Below the pieces are notes generated by a model. It had not been told where the DNA came from, ran no database searches, and saw only the letters and a program-made list of their open reading frames with translations. This document shows, piece after piece, positions 1 through 8,343 of a stretch of 64,000 bases of DNA (position 1 is the first letter of the stretch; every line of letters starts with the position of its first letter). The DNA comes from JBNKHG01 sp050290225. GTDB lineage: Bacteria > Pseudomonadota > Gammaproteobacteria > Pseudomonadales > Cellvibrionaceae. The translations under genes and the position numbers were made by a program. The stretch is from the NCBI GenBank assembly GCA_050290225.1, contig JBNKHG010000013.1, positions 62,001 to 126,000 of the forward strand, given 5' to 3'.

Positions 1-106
1 GCCGCTGGAGTTGTTGACGCGACGGTTGGGCACTGCAGTTGGGGCGGGCATTGCCCATTCAATCGGGCTTTCTGAGCGGGGGGATTCACCTGTCGAATTG
101 CGCTAA
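1..106 (+). CDS. 3' end of an unidentified gene, possibly sppA
   Basis: Frame 2 of the plus strand is open from the window edge to a TAA at 104-106 and gives 34 residues ending in LSERGDSPVELR. It stops 16 bases before the end of the convergent maf gene, as a real gene end would. In Pseudomonas the signal peptide peptidase gene sppA neighbours this maf, and a basic helix followed by GTAVGAGIA would suit an SppA tail. That is a positional guess: too little protein is visible to name the family. Confidence 0.35.
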   Translation, partial: PLELLTRRLGTAVGAGIAHSIGLSERGDSPVELR

Positions 107-122
107 CCCCTGTCGAACAGTG

Positions 123-719
123 CTAATCGGAGGCGGGATCTGATAGAGGGTCAAGGCCCGCTTTGCGCAACATCGCTGTTAATCTGATGAGAGGTAGGCC
201 GATCAGTGCATTGGGGTCGTCGCCTGAGAGTCGTTCGAACAAAGTGATCCCAAGCCCCTCGGCTTTAAAGCTTCCAGCGCAGTCGTAAGGCTTTTCCCGA
301 CACAGGTAGTTCTCGATTTGCCGATCTGACAGGGGCAGAAACTGCACTACGTAGGGAACGACCTCCAGCTGGTGGCTGTGGTCAGCGGAATTATAAAGGC
401 AGAGGCCGGTTAAAAATCGTACGCGACGACCTGCTGCTGTCAACAGTTGCGCCTTGGCCCGGCTGTGATTCAAGGGTTTGGTAAGAATCTTACCATCCAA
501 TTCAGCCGCCTGGTCGGAACCGATAATAAGCGAGTTCGGAAATTGAGGTGCCAGTGCCCTGGCTTTACTCAGGGACAGTCTCGCCACGAGTGATTCTGCC
601 GATTCCTCAGGAAAGGCGCTTTCGTCGATATCGGGAGAGGCGGTTTCAAAAGGAATATCTATTTTTTTCAATAGGTTATAACGATATTTTGAGCTAGACC
701 CTAGAATGAGCTTTGGCAT
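123..719 (-). CDS. yceF: Maf/YceF nucleoside triphosphate pyrophosphatase (7-methyl-GTP type)
   Basis: A 198-residue Maf-family protein. The family hydrolyses non-canonical nucleoside triphosphates to monophosphate and pyrophosphate in the cytoplasm; the YceF branch prefers 7-methyl-GTP. The N-terminal substrate loop SSSKYR (residues 8-13) and the catalytic GSDQ (Asp69, the same number as in E. coli YceF) are visible, and length is normal. It diverges from yceD-rpmF exactly as yceF does in E. coli, which supports the YceF rather than YhdE branch. No clear ribosome binding site precedes the ATG at 719. The short gap to yceD contains a hairpin and the yceD promoter, so its own promoter must lie within about 100 bases. 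Confidence 0.93.
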   Translation of the reverse strand: MPKLILGSSSKYRYNLLKKIDIPFETASPDIDESAFPEESAESLVARLSLSKARALAPQFPNSLIIGSDQAAELDGKILTKPLNHSRAKAQLLTAAGRRVRFLTGLCLYNSADHSHQLEVVPYVVQFLPLSDRQIENYLCREKPYDCAGSFKAEGLGITLFERLSGDDPNALIGLPLIRLTAMLRKAGLDPLSDPASD

Positions 720-790
720 GAGTTCAGATATACTTCGGGAGTAATTAGAGTGCGAAAACAGTTTGAGCTGCTATTCTAACCAATGCCCGG

Positions 791-817
791 AAAAATAGGG
801 CCTAGAGGCCTATTTTT
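791..817. terminator. Terminator-like hairpin between divergent yceF and yceD
   Basis: AAAAATAG pairs with CTATTTTT and GCC with GGC around a TAGA loop: 11 pairs with one bulged G. A T-run on one side and an A-run on the other make it look like an intrinsic terminator on either strand. Neither flanking gene ends here, since both start, so its role is unclear: insulation, attenuation of read-through, or a protein-binding dyad just upstream of the yceD -35 box. Confidence 0.5.
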
Positions 818-819
818 CT

Positions 820-848
820 TTGACAGATCAAAGGCATATCCCTATTAT
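820..848 (+). promoter_or_regulatory. Strong sigma-70 promoter at the yceD start
   Basis: TTGACA (820-825), a 17-base spacer and TATTAT (843-848) form a near-consensus sigma-70 promoter. Transcription should begin near 855, only about three bases before the yceD ATG at 858. The message would then have almost no leader. This is a sequence reading; no start-site data were available. Confidence 0.7.
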
Positions 849-857
849 TGCGCGCTT

Positions 858-1388
858 ATGTCGAAGGCCCCCTCAGAAAATGTGCTGCCCAGGCAGGTCG
901 ACCCGAGAAAGTTCGCTCAACAGCGTATTGAACTTCAAGGGTTTATTGTAATTTCTGCTTTGCCCCGTCTAGCCGAGGCACTGGCAAGCTCTGAAGGCGA
1001 GGTGGCTGTCGATTTGGCGTTTGGTATCAATGATGAGGGCGCTAGAGTCCTAACCGGTACCGCCAAGGCCGAGGTTTATGTAATCTGTCAACGCTGCCTG
1101 GAGGCAATGCCGCTGGCGCTGGAGTGTGAGTTGTCTCTCGCTGTGGTCTGGGATGAAGAGCAGGCAAAGAGCTTGCCCAAACACCTGGATCCCTGGATTA
1201 CCGGTGAAGGCTCTGCTGATCTCTACGAGATGGTGGAGGAGGAGCTTCTGCTGAACCTGCCGATGGTAGCCTACCACGAGGAGGCTTGTGTCGATATGGC
1301 CAGCTTTTCCAGTGGGGAGGCGGAAGAACCGGAACCGGCGCCAAACCCGTTTTCAGTGCTGGAGCAACTTAAGGGCTCGCCGAAATAA
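858..1388 (+). CDS. yceD: YceD/DUF177 family protein (large-subunit rRNA accumulation protein)
   Basis: A 176-residue DUF177 protein. The family is widespread, sits directly before rpmF and has been linked to 23S rRNA accumulation and ribosome assembly; the mechanism is not settled. The conserved pair of cysteines CQRC and the later Cys near HEEAC are present, and the C-terminal PNPFSVLEQLK is the family's usual ending. The open frame extends upstream to 783, but that part crosses the promoter. The ATG at 858 matches the E. coli N-terminus, whose LDPVRTAQKRLDYQG aligns with VDPRKFAQQRIELQG here. No Shine-Dalgarno precedes 858, which fits a leaderless or very short-leader message. Confidence 0.9.
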   Translation: MSKAPSENVLPRQVDPRKFAQQRIELQGFIVISALPRLAEALASSEGEVAVDLAFGINDEGARVLTGTAKAEVYVICQRCLEAMPLALECELSLAVVWDEEQAKSLPKHLDPWITGEGSADLYEMVEEELLLNLPMVAYHEEACVDMASFSSGEAEEPEPAPNPFSVLEQLKGSPK

Positions 1389-1432
1389 AGAGGCGCCCCG
1401 GCTCCAGTAAATATGGTAAGTAGGAGCTAATC

Positions 1433-1615
1433 ATGGCTGTTCAACAAAACAAAAAGACTCGTTCCAAGCGCGGTATGCGCCGTTCTCACGACGCCTTGTC
1501 TGGACCGACTCTGTCCGTCGATCCGACTACCGGTGAGAAGCACCGTCGTCACCACGTGACTGCCGACGGTTTTTACCGTGGCAAAAAAGTGGTTGAGACC
1601 GGCAACGACGAATAA
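1433..1615 (+). CDS. rpmF: 50S ribosomal protein L32 (bL32)
   Basis: A 60-residue basic protein starting MAVQQNKKTRSKRGMRRSHD, the signature of bL32 in Proteobacteria. It lacks the zinc-binding cysteines found in some bacterial L32 forms, which is normal for gammaproteobacteria. A ribosome binding site (TAGGAGCTA) sits 7-12 bases before the ATG. It lies between yceD and plsX with only three bases to the next gene, so ribosome and phospholipid genes are probably cotranscribed, as known in E. coli. Confidence 0.98.
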   Translation: MAVQQNKKTRSKRGMRRSHDALSGPTLSVDPTTGEKHRRHHVTADGFYRGKKVVETGNDE

Positions 1616-1618
1616 AGT

Positions 1619-2650
1619 TTGTCGCTTCCGGTTTGCATAGCGGTTGACGCTATGGGCGGGGACTTCGGTCCCCGCGTTACTATTCCGGCGGCCATTCAGG
1701 TTGCCAAAACCTCCCCGGACCTGAAATTGAAACTGGTCGGTAATCGGGAGCTGCTTCTCAAGCTACTCAATTCCATCGAAAGCACTTTTTCTTCTGGAAC
1801 TCTCGCAGAGCGCATAAGCATCATACATGCTGAAGATACGGTGGGCATGGATGATAAGCCTGCCCAGGTATTGCGCAGAAAGCAAAAATCCTCCATGTGG
1901 ATCGCCCTGGAAATGGTGCGGAGCGGCCAGGTGGATGCCTGCGTCAGTGCTGGTAATACCGGAGCCCTTATGGCGATGGGAAAGTTTTTATTAAAGACTT
2001 TTCCCGGCATTGATCGCCCGGCCATTTGCAAACCCATTCCCCGAGGCGCAGGACACTGCTATATGCTGGATCTTGGGGCCAACATAAGTTGCAGCGCTGA
2101 GCAGTTGGTGCAATTCGCGCTAATGGGATCTGTGCTCGCCAGTGCAGTCGATGGCAAAGCGCGTCCGAGTGTGGGATTGCTGAATATCGGTGAAGAAGAG
2201 ATAAAGGGGAATGAACATGTCAAGTTGGCTGCCGACTTGCTAACCCGGCATGAACGACTCAACTACACCGGTTATGTGGAGGGTGACGGTATATATACCG
2301 GCGCTGTCGATGTGGTGGTGTGTGACGGTTTTACCGGGAATGTGGTGCTGAAGGCCAGCGAAGGTGTTGCCCGGGTGTTGTCGAGCAGTCTTGAGCAGAC
2401 CTTTAAAGGCTCCCTTTATGGCCGTGCTATTGGCCAGATTGCCCGCCCATTATTGCTAAAATGGCGCGAACAATTCGATCCTGGCCGCTATAATGGCGCC
2501 AGTTTTTTGGGGCTAAAGGGCACCTTGGTCAAAAGCCACGGTGGAGCCGATAGCGCGAGTTTTGCCCATGCGTTGATAATGGCGAAAGGCCAGGTAGAGA
2601 AACAAATTCCGAGGCTCATCAATGAACAATTCACGGCAATGAGTTTGTAA
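1619..2650 (+). CDS. plsX: Phosphate acyltransferase PlsX
   Basis: A 343-residue PlsX, which converts acyl-ACP and phosphate to acyl-phosphate, the donor used by PlsY in the first step of phospholipid synthesis. The N-terminus IAVDAMGGDFGP and the internal SAGNTGALMA and DGFTGNVVLK segments are diagnostic. The only sensible start is TTG at 1619, three bases after the rpmF stop; starting there keeps the whole conserved N-terminus. The tight spacing and weak start suggest translation coupled to rpmF. It is followed by 83 noncoding bases before fabD. Confidence 0.97.
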   Translation: MSLPVCIAVDAMGGDFGPRVTIPAAIQVAKTSPDLKLKLVGNRELLLKLLNSIESTFSSGTLAERISIIHAEDTVGMDDKPAQVLRRKQKSSMWIALEMVRSGQVDACVSAGNTGALMAMGKFLLKTFPGIDRPAICKPIPRGAGHCYMLDLGANISCSAEQLVQFALMGSVLASAVDGKARPSVGLLNIGEEEIKGNEHVKLAADLLTRHERLNYTGYVEGDGIYTGAVDVVVCDGFTGNVVLKASEGVARVLSSSLEQTFKGSLYGRAIGQIARPLLLKWREQFDPGRYNGASFLGLKGTLVKSHGGADSASFAHALIMAKGQVEKQIPRLINEQFTAMSL

Positions 2651-2733
2651 CGAGCTTATTGGACCGTATTGTTTAGGGGTGATGCAATTAATGGGTTCCT
2701 TTTAGTTGATTAATTAGAGACAGGCATAGAGCA

Positions 2734-3672
2734 ATGACAACAAACAACTTGGCCTTCGTGTTTCCCGGTCAGGGTTCTCAAAAGATTGGTATGCTGGCTG
2801 ATTTGGCGGCTCAATACCCGGTTGTTGAACAAACTTTTGCCGAGGCTTCTGCGGTATTGGGCTACGACCTCTGGGAAATGGTTCAGAATGGTACCCAGGA
2901 AGACATCAATCTTACCGAACGCACGCAGCCTCTGCTGCTGACCGCCAGTGTCGCTATTTGGCGTATCTGGCGTGATAAAGAAGGGGCCATGCCTGCCCTG
3001 ATGGCTGGTCATAGCCTGGGGGAATGGTCGGCGTTGGTTTGTTCCGGTGTGGTCGATTTCGCCGATGCGGTTAAGTTGGTTCAGCAGCGCGGTAAATTTA
3101 TGCAGGTAGCCGTTCCTGCTGGCGAGGGGGCTATGGCTGCAATTATTGGATTGGATGACGACAAAATTATTTCAGCCTGCGAAGAGGTGGCAGGGGATCA
3201 GGTGGTATCTGCTGTTAACTTCAATACTCCAGGTCAAGTGGTGATAGCCGGGCATGCTTCTGCCGTGGGTCGTGCTATTGAAGCCTGTAAAGAAGCCGGC
3301 GCCAAACGTGCTATGCCGTTGCCGGTGAGCGCTCCATTCCATACGTCTCTGATGCGCCCTGCGGCCGATCAGCTGGCGGAACAGATTCGCACCACCCCCT
3401 TTAACACACCGGAAGTGCTAATTGTTCACAATGTGAATGCCAAGTCCCAAAGTGATCCGGAGAAAATCAAGGAGCTGATGATTGAACAGATTTATCATCC
3501 CGTACTATGGGTGGATTGCGTCAAGGAACTTGCAGCCCAGGGGATAGAGATCACCCTTGAGTGTGGGCCGGGTAAGGTACTGTCCGGGATGAGTAAACGA
3601 ATTGACCGTGGTCTTAAGGGGCTTGCGACAGAAACCCCTGCCGATCTGGACAAGGCGCTGACTGAAGTATAA
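2734..3672 (+). CDS. fabD: Malonyl-CoA:ACP transacylase FabD
   Basis: A 312-residue malonyl transferase that loads malonate from CoA onto acyl carrier protein. The GQGSQ loop is at residues 12-16, the nucleophile lies in GHSLGEWSAL (Ser94), and the catalytic His is in SAPFHTSLM near residue 202. Length matches the family. It heads the fabD-fabG-acpP-fabF order typical of Proteobacteria. No strong Shine-Dalgarno is visible before the ATG. Confidence 0.98.
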   Translation: MTTNNLAFVFPGQGSQKIGMLADLAAQYPVVEQTFAEASAVLGYDLWEMVQNGTQEDINLTERTQPLLLTASVAIWRIWRDKEGAMPALMAGHSLGEWSALVCSGVVDFADAVKLVQQRGKFMQVAVPAGEGAMAAIIGLDDDKIISACEEVAGDQVVSAVNFNTPGQVVIAGHASAVGRAIEACKEAGAKRAMPLPVSAPFHTSLMRPAADQLAEQIRTTPFNTPEVLIVHNVNAKSQSDPEKIKELMIEQIYHPVLWVDCVKELAAQGIEITLECGPGKVLSGMSKRIDRGLKGLATETPADLDKALTEV

Positions 3673-3748
3673 GGTCGCGCGCTTTAGGACAACCGGCCGG
3701 GATGCTTGTCAGTGTCGCGGCTATAGACATTAATGAAGAGAATGACTC

Positions 3749-4492
3749 ATGAGTATTCAGGATAAAGTAGCCTTGGTCACAGGCGCCAGTCGCGGAATTG
3801 GTGCAGCCATTGCGGATCAACTGGGTGCAGACGGTGCCATCGTGATAGGAACTGCGACAAGTGAATCCGGTGCAGAAAAAATTTCGGCTCGCTTTGCAGA
3901 AAAGGGTATTAAAGGTGCGGGAAAGGTTCTTAATGTGACCGATGCCGATTCGGTGGCTTCCCTGCTGAAGGGTATCCAGGGAGAGTATGGTGCTCCTGCA
4001 ATACTGGTGAACAATGCCGGTATCACCAAGGACAACCTGCTGATGCGCATGAGTGACGATGAGTGGTTTGATGTGATCAATACCAATCTCAGTGCCATTT
4101 ACCGACTCAGCAAAGCCTGCTTGCGGGGCATGATGAAGGCCCGCTGGGGGCGCATCATCAATATAAGCTCGGTGGTGGGAGCCATGGGCAATGCCGGGCA
4201 GTCTAACTACGCCGCCACCAAGGCTGGTGTGGCCGGTTTTGCCCGCTCGCTGGCCAAAGAGGTGGGGTCTAGGGGCATCACTGTTAATACCGTCGCTCCC
4301 GGATTTATCGATACCGATATGACCAAGGTACTGACTGATGAGCAAAAGACTTTGATGTTGTCTCAAATCCCCTTGGCACGTTTGGGGCAACCAGAGGAGA
4401 TTGCCGCTGTGGTGGGCTTCCTTGCCAGCGATGCCGGGGGCTATATTACCGGTGATACAATCCATGTAAATGGCGGCATGTATATGTCCTAA
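3749..4492 (+). CDS. fabG: 3-oxoacyl-ACP reductase FabG
   Basis: A 247-residue short-chain dehydrogenase that reduces 3-oxoacyl-ACP with NADPH. It shows the nucleotide-binding TGASRGIG (residues 11-18), NNAG (88-91), and the catalytic Ser141, Tyr154 and Lys158 in the YAATK motif. Position between fabD and acpP identifies it as the fatty-acid FabG rather than another SDR. A GAAGAGAATGACTC stretch just before the ATG provides the ribosome binding site. A hairpin terminator follows, so acpP is also served by its own promoter. Confidence 0.98.
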   Translation: MSIQDKVALVTGASRGIGAAIADQLGADGAIVIGTATSESGAEKISARFAEKGIKGAGKVLNVTDADSVASLLKGIQGEYGAPAILVNNAGITKDNLLMRMSDDEWFDVINTNLSAIYRLSKACLRGMMKARWGRIINISSVVGAMGNAGQSNYAATKAGVAGFARSLAKEVGSRGITVNTVAPGFIDTDMTKVLTDEQKTLMLSQIPLARLGQPEEIAAVVGFLASDAGGYITGDTIHVNGGMYMS

Positions 4493-4510
4493 CTTATTGT
4501 AATATAAGGG

Positions 4511-4550
4511 AAAATCTTCATTTTTCTTTTGCGGAATGAAGATTTTTTCT
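4511..4550 (+). terminator. Hairpin terminator after fabG
   Basis: AAAATCTTCATT (4511-4522) pairs perfectly with AATGAAGATTTT (4535-4546), 12 pairs around a 12-base loop, followed by a run of T. The stem is AT-rich, so it may be only partly effective and let some fabG transcripts reach acpP. Confidence 0.7.
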
Positions 4551-4558
4551 CGGATGCG

Positions 4559-4587
4559 TTACAACACGGCGAAAATACATGTAAAAT
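4559..4587 (+). promoter_or_regulatory. Promoter for acpP
   Basis: TTACAA (4559-4564), a 17-base spacer and TAAAAT (4582-4587) form a good sigma-70 promoter immediately after the fabG terminator. It would give a leader of about 93 bases before acpP. A dedicated promoter fits the very high ACP demand known for bacteria. Confidence 0.65.
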
Positions 4588-4686
4588 GCCGCTCGTGTTG
4601 GCCGTAGCATTGATAATATAGAGCCGTTGTCAGGCTTAACAGATGGCGGTTTAACCGATTTTACCGACTAGGAGTTGAAAAACGTT

Positions 4687-4923
4687 ATGAGCAGCATTGA
4701 AGAGCGCGTAAAAAAAATCGTTGCTGAGCAACTGGGTGTAAAAGAAGAAGAAGTAAAAAACGAAGCGTCCTTCGTTGAAGATCTGGGAGCAGATTCTCTG
4801 GATACTGTTGAGCTGGTTATGGCCCTGGAAGAGGAATTCGAAACTGAAATTCCCGATGAGGAAGCCGAAAAAATAACCACTGTCCAGCTTGCTATCGATT
4901 ATATAAACACCAATTTGGCGTAG
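4687..4923 (+). CDS. acpP: Acyl carrier protein
   Basis: A 78-residue acidic carrier protein. Ser37 in GADSLDTVEL receives 4'-phosphopantetheine and carries growing acyl chains in the cytoplasm. A longer frame starting at TTG 4675 exists, but AGGAG at 4670-4674 overlaps that codon, so it cannot serve it; the ATG at 4687 gives the canonical MSSIEERVKK start. Flanked by a terminator and promoter upstream and a hairpin downstream, it is set up as its own transcription unit inside the fab cluster. Confidence 0.98.
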   Translation: MSSIEERVKKIVAEQLGVKEEEVKNEASFVEDLGADSLDTVELVMALEEEFETEIPDEEAEKITTVQLAIDYINTNLA

Positions 4924-4953
4924 CCTTTCAGCATCAGCTGAAACCGGTCTACC

Positions 4954-4992
4954 GTAAAAGCCGTAGCTATTGAGAGATAGTACGGCTTTTAC
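4954..4992 (+). terminator. Strong hairpin between acpP and fabF
   Basis: GTAAAAGCCGTA (4954-4965) pairs perfectly with TACGGCTTTTAC (4981-4992), and CTAT/ATAG pair inside after one bulge. Only a weak T stretch follows. It probably terminates most acpP messages or protects their 3' ends, lowering fabF relative to acpP. Confidence 0.6.
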
Positions 4993-5078
4993 TCGTTTTA
5001 GGGGTTCGAGAAGGGCGGTGCCATGCTGCTTATCTCCTCAAGGCTGATTGATTGTCATTGTCTTAGAATATCCGGAGT

Positions 5079-6323
5079 ATGAAGGTGTCGCGTAAAAGAG
5101 TCGTTGTAACCGGTTTGGGGATGGTTTCTCCCCTGGGTAATTCAGTAGCGGAAACCTGGGAAGGAATTCTTTCAGGAAAAAGTGGTGCTGCACCTATTGA
5201 GGCCTTTGACGCCTCTTCTTTTTCCACCCGTTTCAGCGCATCGGTCAAGAATTTTGAAGTAGGCAATTTTCTGCCTGTAAAAGATGCGCGCAAAATGGAC
5301 CCCTTTATTCAATATGGCATGGTTGCCGGAATTCAGGCGATTGAAGACTCTGGTATCGAAGTGACCGATGCCAATGCTCATCGTATCGGTGCGGTTATCG
5401 GTTCGGGTATCGGTGGCATTGGTTCTGTTGAAGACGGTGCCCTGACGATCGAACACAAAGGCCCGCGACGCATCTCACCGTTTTTCGTCCCTGGAGCCAT
5501 TATCAATATGATCGCAGGCAACCTGTCGATCAAATACGGTTTTAAAGGCCCCAACCTGGCTGTAGTGACCGCCTGTACCACGGGCACACACAGTATTGGT
5601 CTGGCTGCCCGCTCAATTCAATATGGCGAGGCCGACGTTATGCTTGCCGGTGGTGCTGAAATGGCGACCACGCAGGTTGGTCTGGGCGGGTTTGCTGCCG
5701 CACGTGCACTCTCCACCCGCAATGATGATCCTGAGGCGGCAAGTCGTCCCTGGGACAAGGATCGCGATGGCTTTGTGCTTGGTGACGGCGCCGGGGTTTT
5801 GGTCCTGGAAGAGTTTGAGCATGCCCGGGCGCGTGGTGCAACCATTTACGCCGAATTGGTGGGTTTTGGTATGAGCGGGGATGCCTACCATATGACGTTG
5901 CCGCCAGAGAACGGTGCCGGCGCCGCGTTGTCGATGGAAAACGCCATCAAGGATGCCGGTATCCCGGTCGACGCCATCAACTATATCAATGCCCATGGTA
6001 CATCCACGCCAGCAGGGGATCTTGCCGAGTGCCAGGCGGTTAAATCGGTGATGGGAGCCGCCATCGATCAGGTTGCGGTCAGCTCCACCAAGTCCATGAT
6101 TGGCCATTTGTTGGGGGCTGCCGGTGCAGTTGAAGCGATTTTCAGTGTTCTGGCCATTCGTGATCAGGTCGCACCGCCGACCATAAATCTGGAAAACCCC
6201 GATGAGGGCTGTGATATCAACCTGGTCCCTCTGACAGCTCAGGAGCATCGGATTGAAGCGGTTCTCAGTAATTCTTTCGGTTTTGGGGGCACGAACGGTT
6301 CGTTGATTTTCCGGAAGGCATAA
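5079..6323 (+). CDS. fabF: 3-oxoacyl-ACP synthase II FabF
   Basis: A 414-residue condensing enzyme that elongates acyl-ACP with malonyl-ACP and, in E. coli, controls temperature-dependent unsaturated fatty acid content. The catalytic triad is visible: Cys166 in VVTACTTGTHS, His306 in NAHGTST and His343 in IGHLLGAAGA, with Lys338 before it. A ribosome binding site (CCGGAG) lies close before the ATG. It ends the fatty-acid part of the cluster and is followed by a clear terminator before pabC. Confidence 0.98.
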   Translation: MKVSRKRVVVTGLGMVSPLGNSVAETWEGILSGKSGAAPIEAFDASSFSTRFSASVKNFEVGNFLPVKDARKMDPFIQYGMVAGIQAIEDSGIEVTDANAHRIGAVIGSGIGGIGSVEDGALTIEHKGPRRISPFFVPGAIINMIAGNLSIKYGFKGPNLAVVTACTTGTHSIGLAARSIQYGEADVMLAGGAEMATTQVGLGGFAAARALSTRNDDPEAASRPWDKDRDGFVLGDGAGVLVLEEFEHARARGATIYAELVGFGMSGDAYHMTLPPENGAGAALSMENAIKDAGIPVDAINYINAHGTSTPAGDLAECQAVKSVMGAAIDQVAVSSTKSMIGHLLGAAGAVEAIFSVLAIRDQVAPPTINLENPDEGCDINLVPLTAQEHRIEAVLSNSFGFGGTNGSLIFRKA

Positions 6324-6347
6324 TCGCCGCGCCAACGCCTATAAATT

Positions 6348-6382
6348 AAAACGGCGGGCTAGAGTTGGTCCGCCGTTTTTGT
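6348..6382 (+). terminator. Intrinsic terminator after fabF
   Basis: AAAACGGCGG (6348-6357) pairs with CCGCCGTTTT (6370-6379) around a 12-base loop and is followed by T residues. GC-rich stem plus T-run is the standard form. Confidence 0.85.
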
Positions 6383-6395
6383 TTAAACTCCCTCT

Positions 6396-7262
6396 ATGTC
6401 TTGTAGCTTCCCCATTTTTTCCATTAACGGTGAAATAGACGCTCGCTTATCCCCTATGGATAGGGGGTTTACTTACGGGGACGGTTTATTTGAAACCATC
6501 AATATTCAAGGGGGGATTCCGCCCTTGTGGGACTGGCATTGGGCGAGGCTCAGTCAGGGGTGCCGGCGATTGGGTATTCTTATTGATCACTCCCGCGTGC
6601 TGGCGTATACCAGAGATCTCCTAAATCGGGTCAATCGCCCTGATCAGGCCATTTTAAAGATCATTGTTACCCGGGGAGAGGGTAACAGGGGTTACGGCTA
6701 TGATCCCGGTCAATTGCCCACCGTAGTCGCTGGCCTATTCTCTGCAGCCAATTATCCGGATTCCTTTCAGTCCAAAGGCGTGGCACTCTATCCCTGTAAA
6801 CAGAGACTGGGATTAAACCCGGATCTTGCCGGTTTGAAGTTGCTTAATAAACTGGAGCATGTATTGGCACGAGGGGAATGGCAATCCGACGTCTATTCCG
6901 AGGGCCTGATGCTGGACATCGAGGGCAGGGTGATCGAAGGAAATATAAGCAATATTTTTGCCTGTTGCGATGGGCAGATGATAACACCACAGCTCCACCG
7001 TTGCGGCGTGGCCGGGGTAATGCGTCGATTGGTTATGGAACGTCTAGCGCCATCCATCGGCTTGAAGGTATTGGAGTGCGATATTCTTCCCGAGCAAATT
7101 TACGACGCTGATGAGCTCTTTCTGACCAACAGCGTATTCGGTATCTGGCCTGTTGTTCATATTGGAGAGGTGCCAATCAAGCGAGGTGCTATTGTCGAGC
7201 GCTTGCAGCGGGCGCTGGCAACAGAAATTGAATCGACAACCCCGAAGGCATGGCAGAAATAA
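6396..7262 (+). CDS. pabC: Aminodeoxychorismate lyase PabC
   Basis: A 288-residue fold-type IV PLP enzyme that releases pyruvate from aminodeoxychorismate to give p-aminobenzoate for folate. The N-terminal RGFTYGDGLFETI segment and the PLP lysine Lys148 in GLKLLNKLEH match PabC, as does its place between fabF and mltG. Its partner synthase PabB is encoded in this window at 25.1-26.5 kb. Its end overlaps mltG by 13 bases if the upstream mltG ATG is used. Confidence 0.95.
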   Translation: MSCSFPIFSINGEIDARLSPMDRGFTYGDGLFETINIQGGIPPLWDWHWARLSQGCRRLGILIDHSRVLAYTRDLLNRVNRPDQAILKIIVTRGEGNRGYGYDPGQLPTVVAGLFSAANYPDSFQSKGVALYPCKQRLGLNPDLAGLKLLNKLEHVLARGEWQSDVYSEGLMLDIEGRVIEGNISNIFACCDGQMITPQLHRCGVAGVMRRLVMERLAPSIGLKVLECDILPEQIYDADELFLTNSVFGIWPVVHIGEVPIKRGAIVERLQRALATEIESTTPKAWQK

Positions 7263-8341
7263 TGAAGGTCTATCTCCAACAGGTTAAGTTGCGTCGCCTG
7301 TTCCTATTGGTCATGGCCTTTTGTGGTTTGAGTTTGGTATTGCTTTCCACCCTGATCCAGCAGTGGCTTCATTCACCATTGCTCTTGCCTGAGGAGGGTT
7401 TGGAATACACGCTGCAGCCGGGCAGCTCTGTGGGACAGGCGGCATACGATTTATACCGGCAAGGCGCGCTGGATCAACCCCGATGGCTGCTACTCTACGC
7501 ACGGTTAGCGGATAAAAGCAAAGTGAAGGCCGGCGAATATCTTTTCCCCGCAGGTACTACTCCATTACAGTTTCTTAATCAGCTGGAAGAGGGCAATGTC
7601 ATTCGTTACCGGGTGACTTTGGTTGAGGGATGGACGTTTAAACAGGCTCTCCATTTCCTTCACCAGCAACCGAAGATTAACCCCCGATTGAAGGGGTTGA
7701 ATTCTGACGAACAGTTGAAACTATTGGCACTGGATGTGGAACACCCGGAGGGGTGGTTTTTTCCTGATACCTATGAGTACACTGCCAATACCACTGATGT
7801 CGCGTTAATGCGTCAGGCTCATAGCCGCATGCAATCGATTTTGGCAGAGGAATGGGAAAGGCGTTCCCAAAACTTGCCTTATTCTTCCGCGTATGATGCC
7901 TTGATTATGGCTTCGATTGTGGAGCGTGAAACAGGCGTCGCCTCTGAGCGCCAGCAAATAGCGGGTGTGTTTGTAAGGCGTCTGAAGAAAAACATGCGTT
8001 TGCAAACAGATCCCACTGTGATTTATGGGCTTGGTCCCGAGTTTGATGGCAATATTCGCCGTAAACATTTATCCCAGTCGACGCCGTACAACACTTATAT
8101 GATTAACGGCTTGCCACCCACTCCCATCGCTTTACCTGGTCGGGATGCTGTATATGCTGCTCTCCACCCGGATGAGGGAAATGCGCTGTATTTTGTTGCC
8201 AAAGGAGATGGCAGCCATCATTTTTCAGCCTCTCTCGAAGAACATAATAAAGCGGTCAGGAAATATCAGATCCACCAGCGAAACGCCAGTTATCGATCGT
8301 CACCGTCCGAACCCTCAACTCAAAAAGTAATGGACCCTTAA
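7250..8341 (+). CDS. mltG: Endolytic murein transglycosylase MltG
   Basis: A 363-residue YceG-family enzyme that cuts nascent glycan strands in the periplasm and helps set strand length. One membrane helix spans about residues 17-36, a LysM-like part follows, and the catalytic Glu225 sits in ASIVERETG, equivalent to E. coli Glu218. The LQTDPTVIYG motif is also present. Either ATG 7250 (overlapping pabC) or ATG 7262 (TAATG with the pabC stop) could start it; GAAGG upstream does not decide. Translational coupling to pabC is likely either way. Confidence 0.95.
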   Translation: MAEIMKVYLQQVKLRRLFLLVMAFCGLSLVLLSTLIQQWLHSPLLLPEEGLEYTLQPGSSVGQAAYDLYRQGALDQPRWLLLYARLADKSKVKAGEYLFPAGTTPLQFLNQLEEGNVIRYRVTLVEGWTFKQALHFLHQQPKINPRLKGLNSDEQLKLLALDVEHPEGWFFPDTYEYTANTTDVALMRQAHSRMQSILAEEWERRSQNLPYSSAYDALIMASIVERETGVASERQQIAGVFVRRLKKNMRLQTDPTVIYGLGPEFDGNIRRKHLSQSTPYNTYMINGLPPTPIALPGRDAVYAALHPDEGNALYFVAKGDGSHHFSASLEEHNKAVRKYQIHQRNASYRSSPSEPSTQKVMDP

Positions 8342-8343
8342 CC

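Noticed and set aside
3614..4465. 283-codon minus frame across fabG
   Set aside because: Shadow of fabG; composition rich in His, Gly and Ser as expected from reading conserved GC-rich codons backwards.
5613..6335. 240-codon minus frame across fabF
   Set aside because: Shadow of the condensing enzyme gene; fabF is intact with its full catalytic triad.
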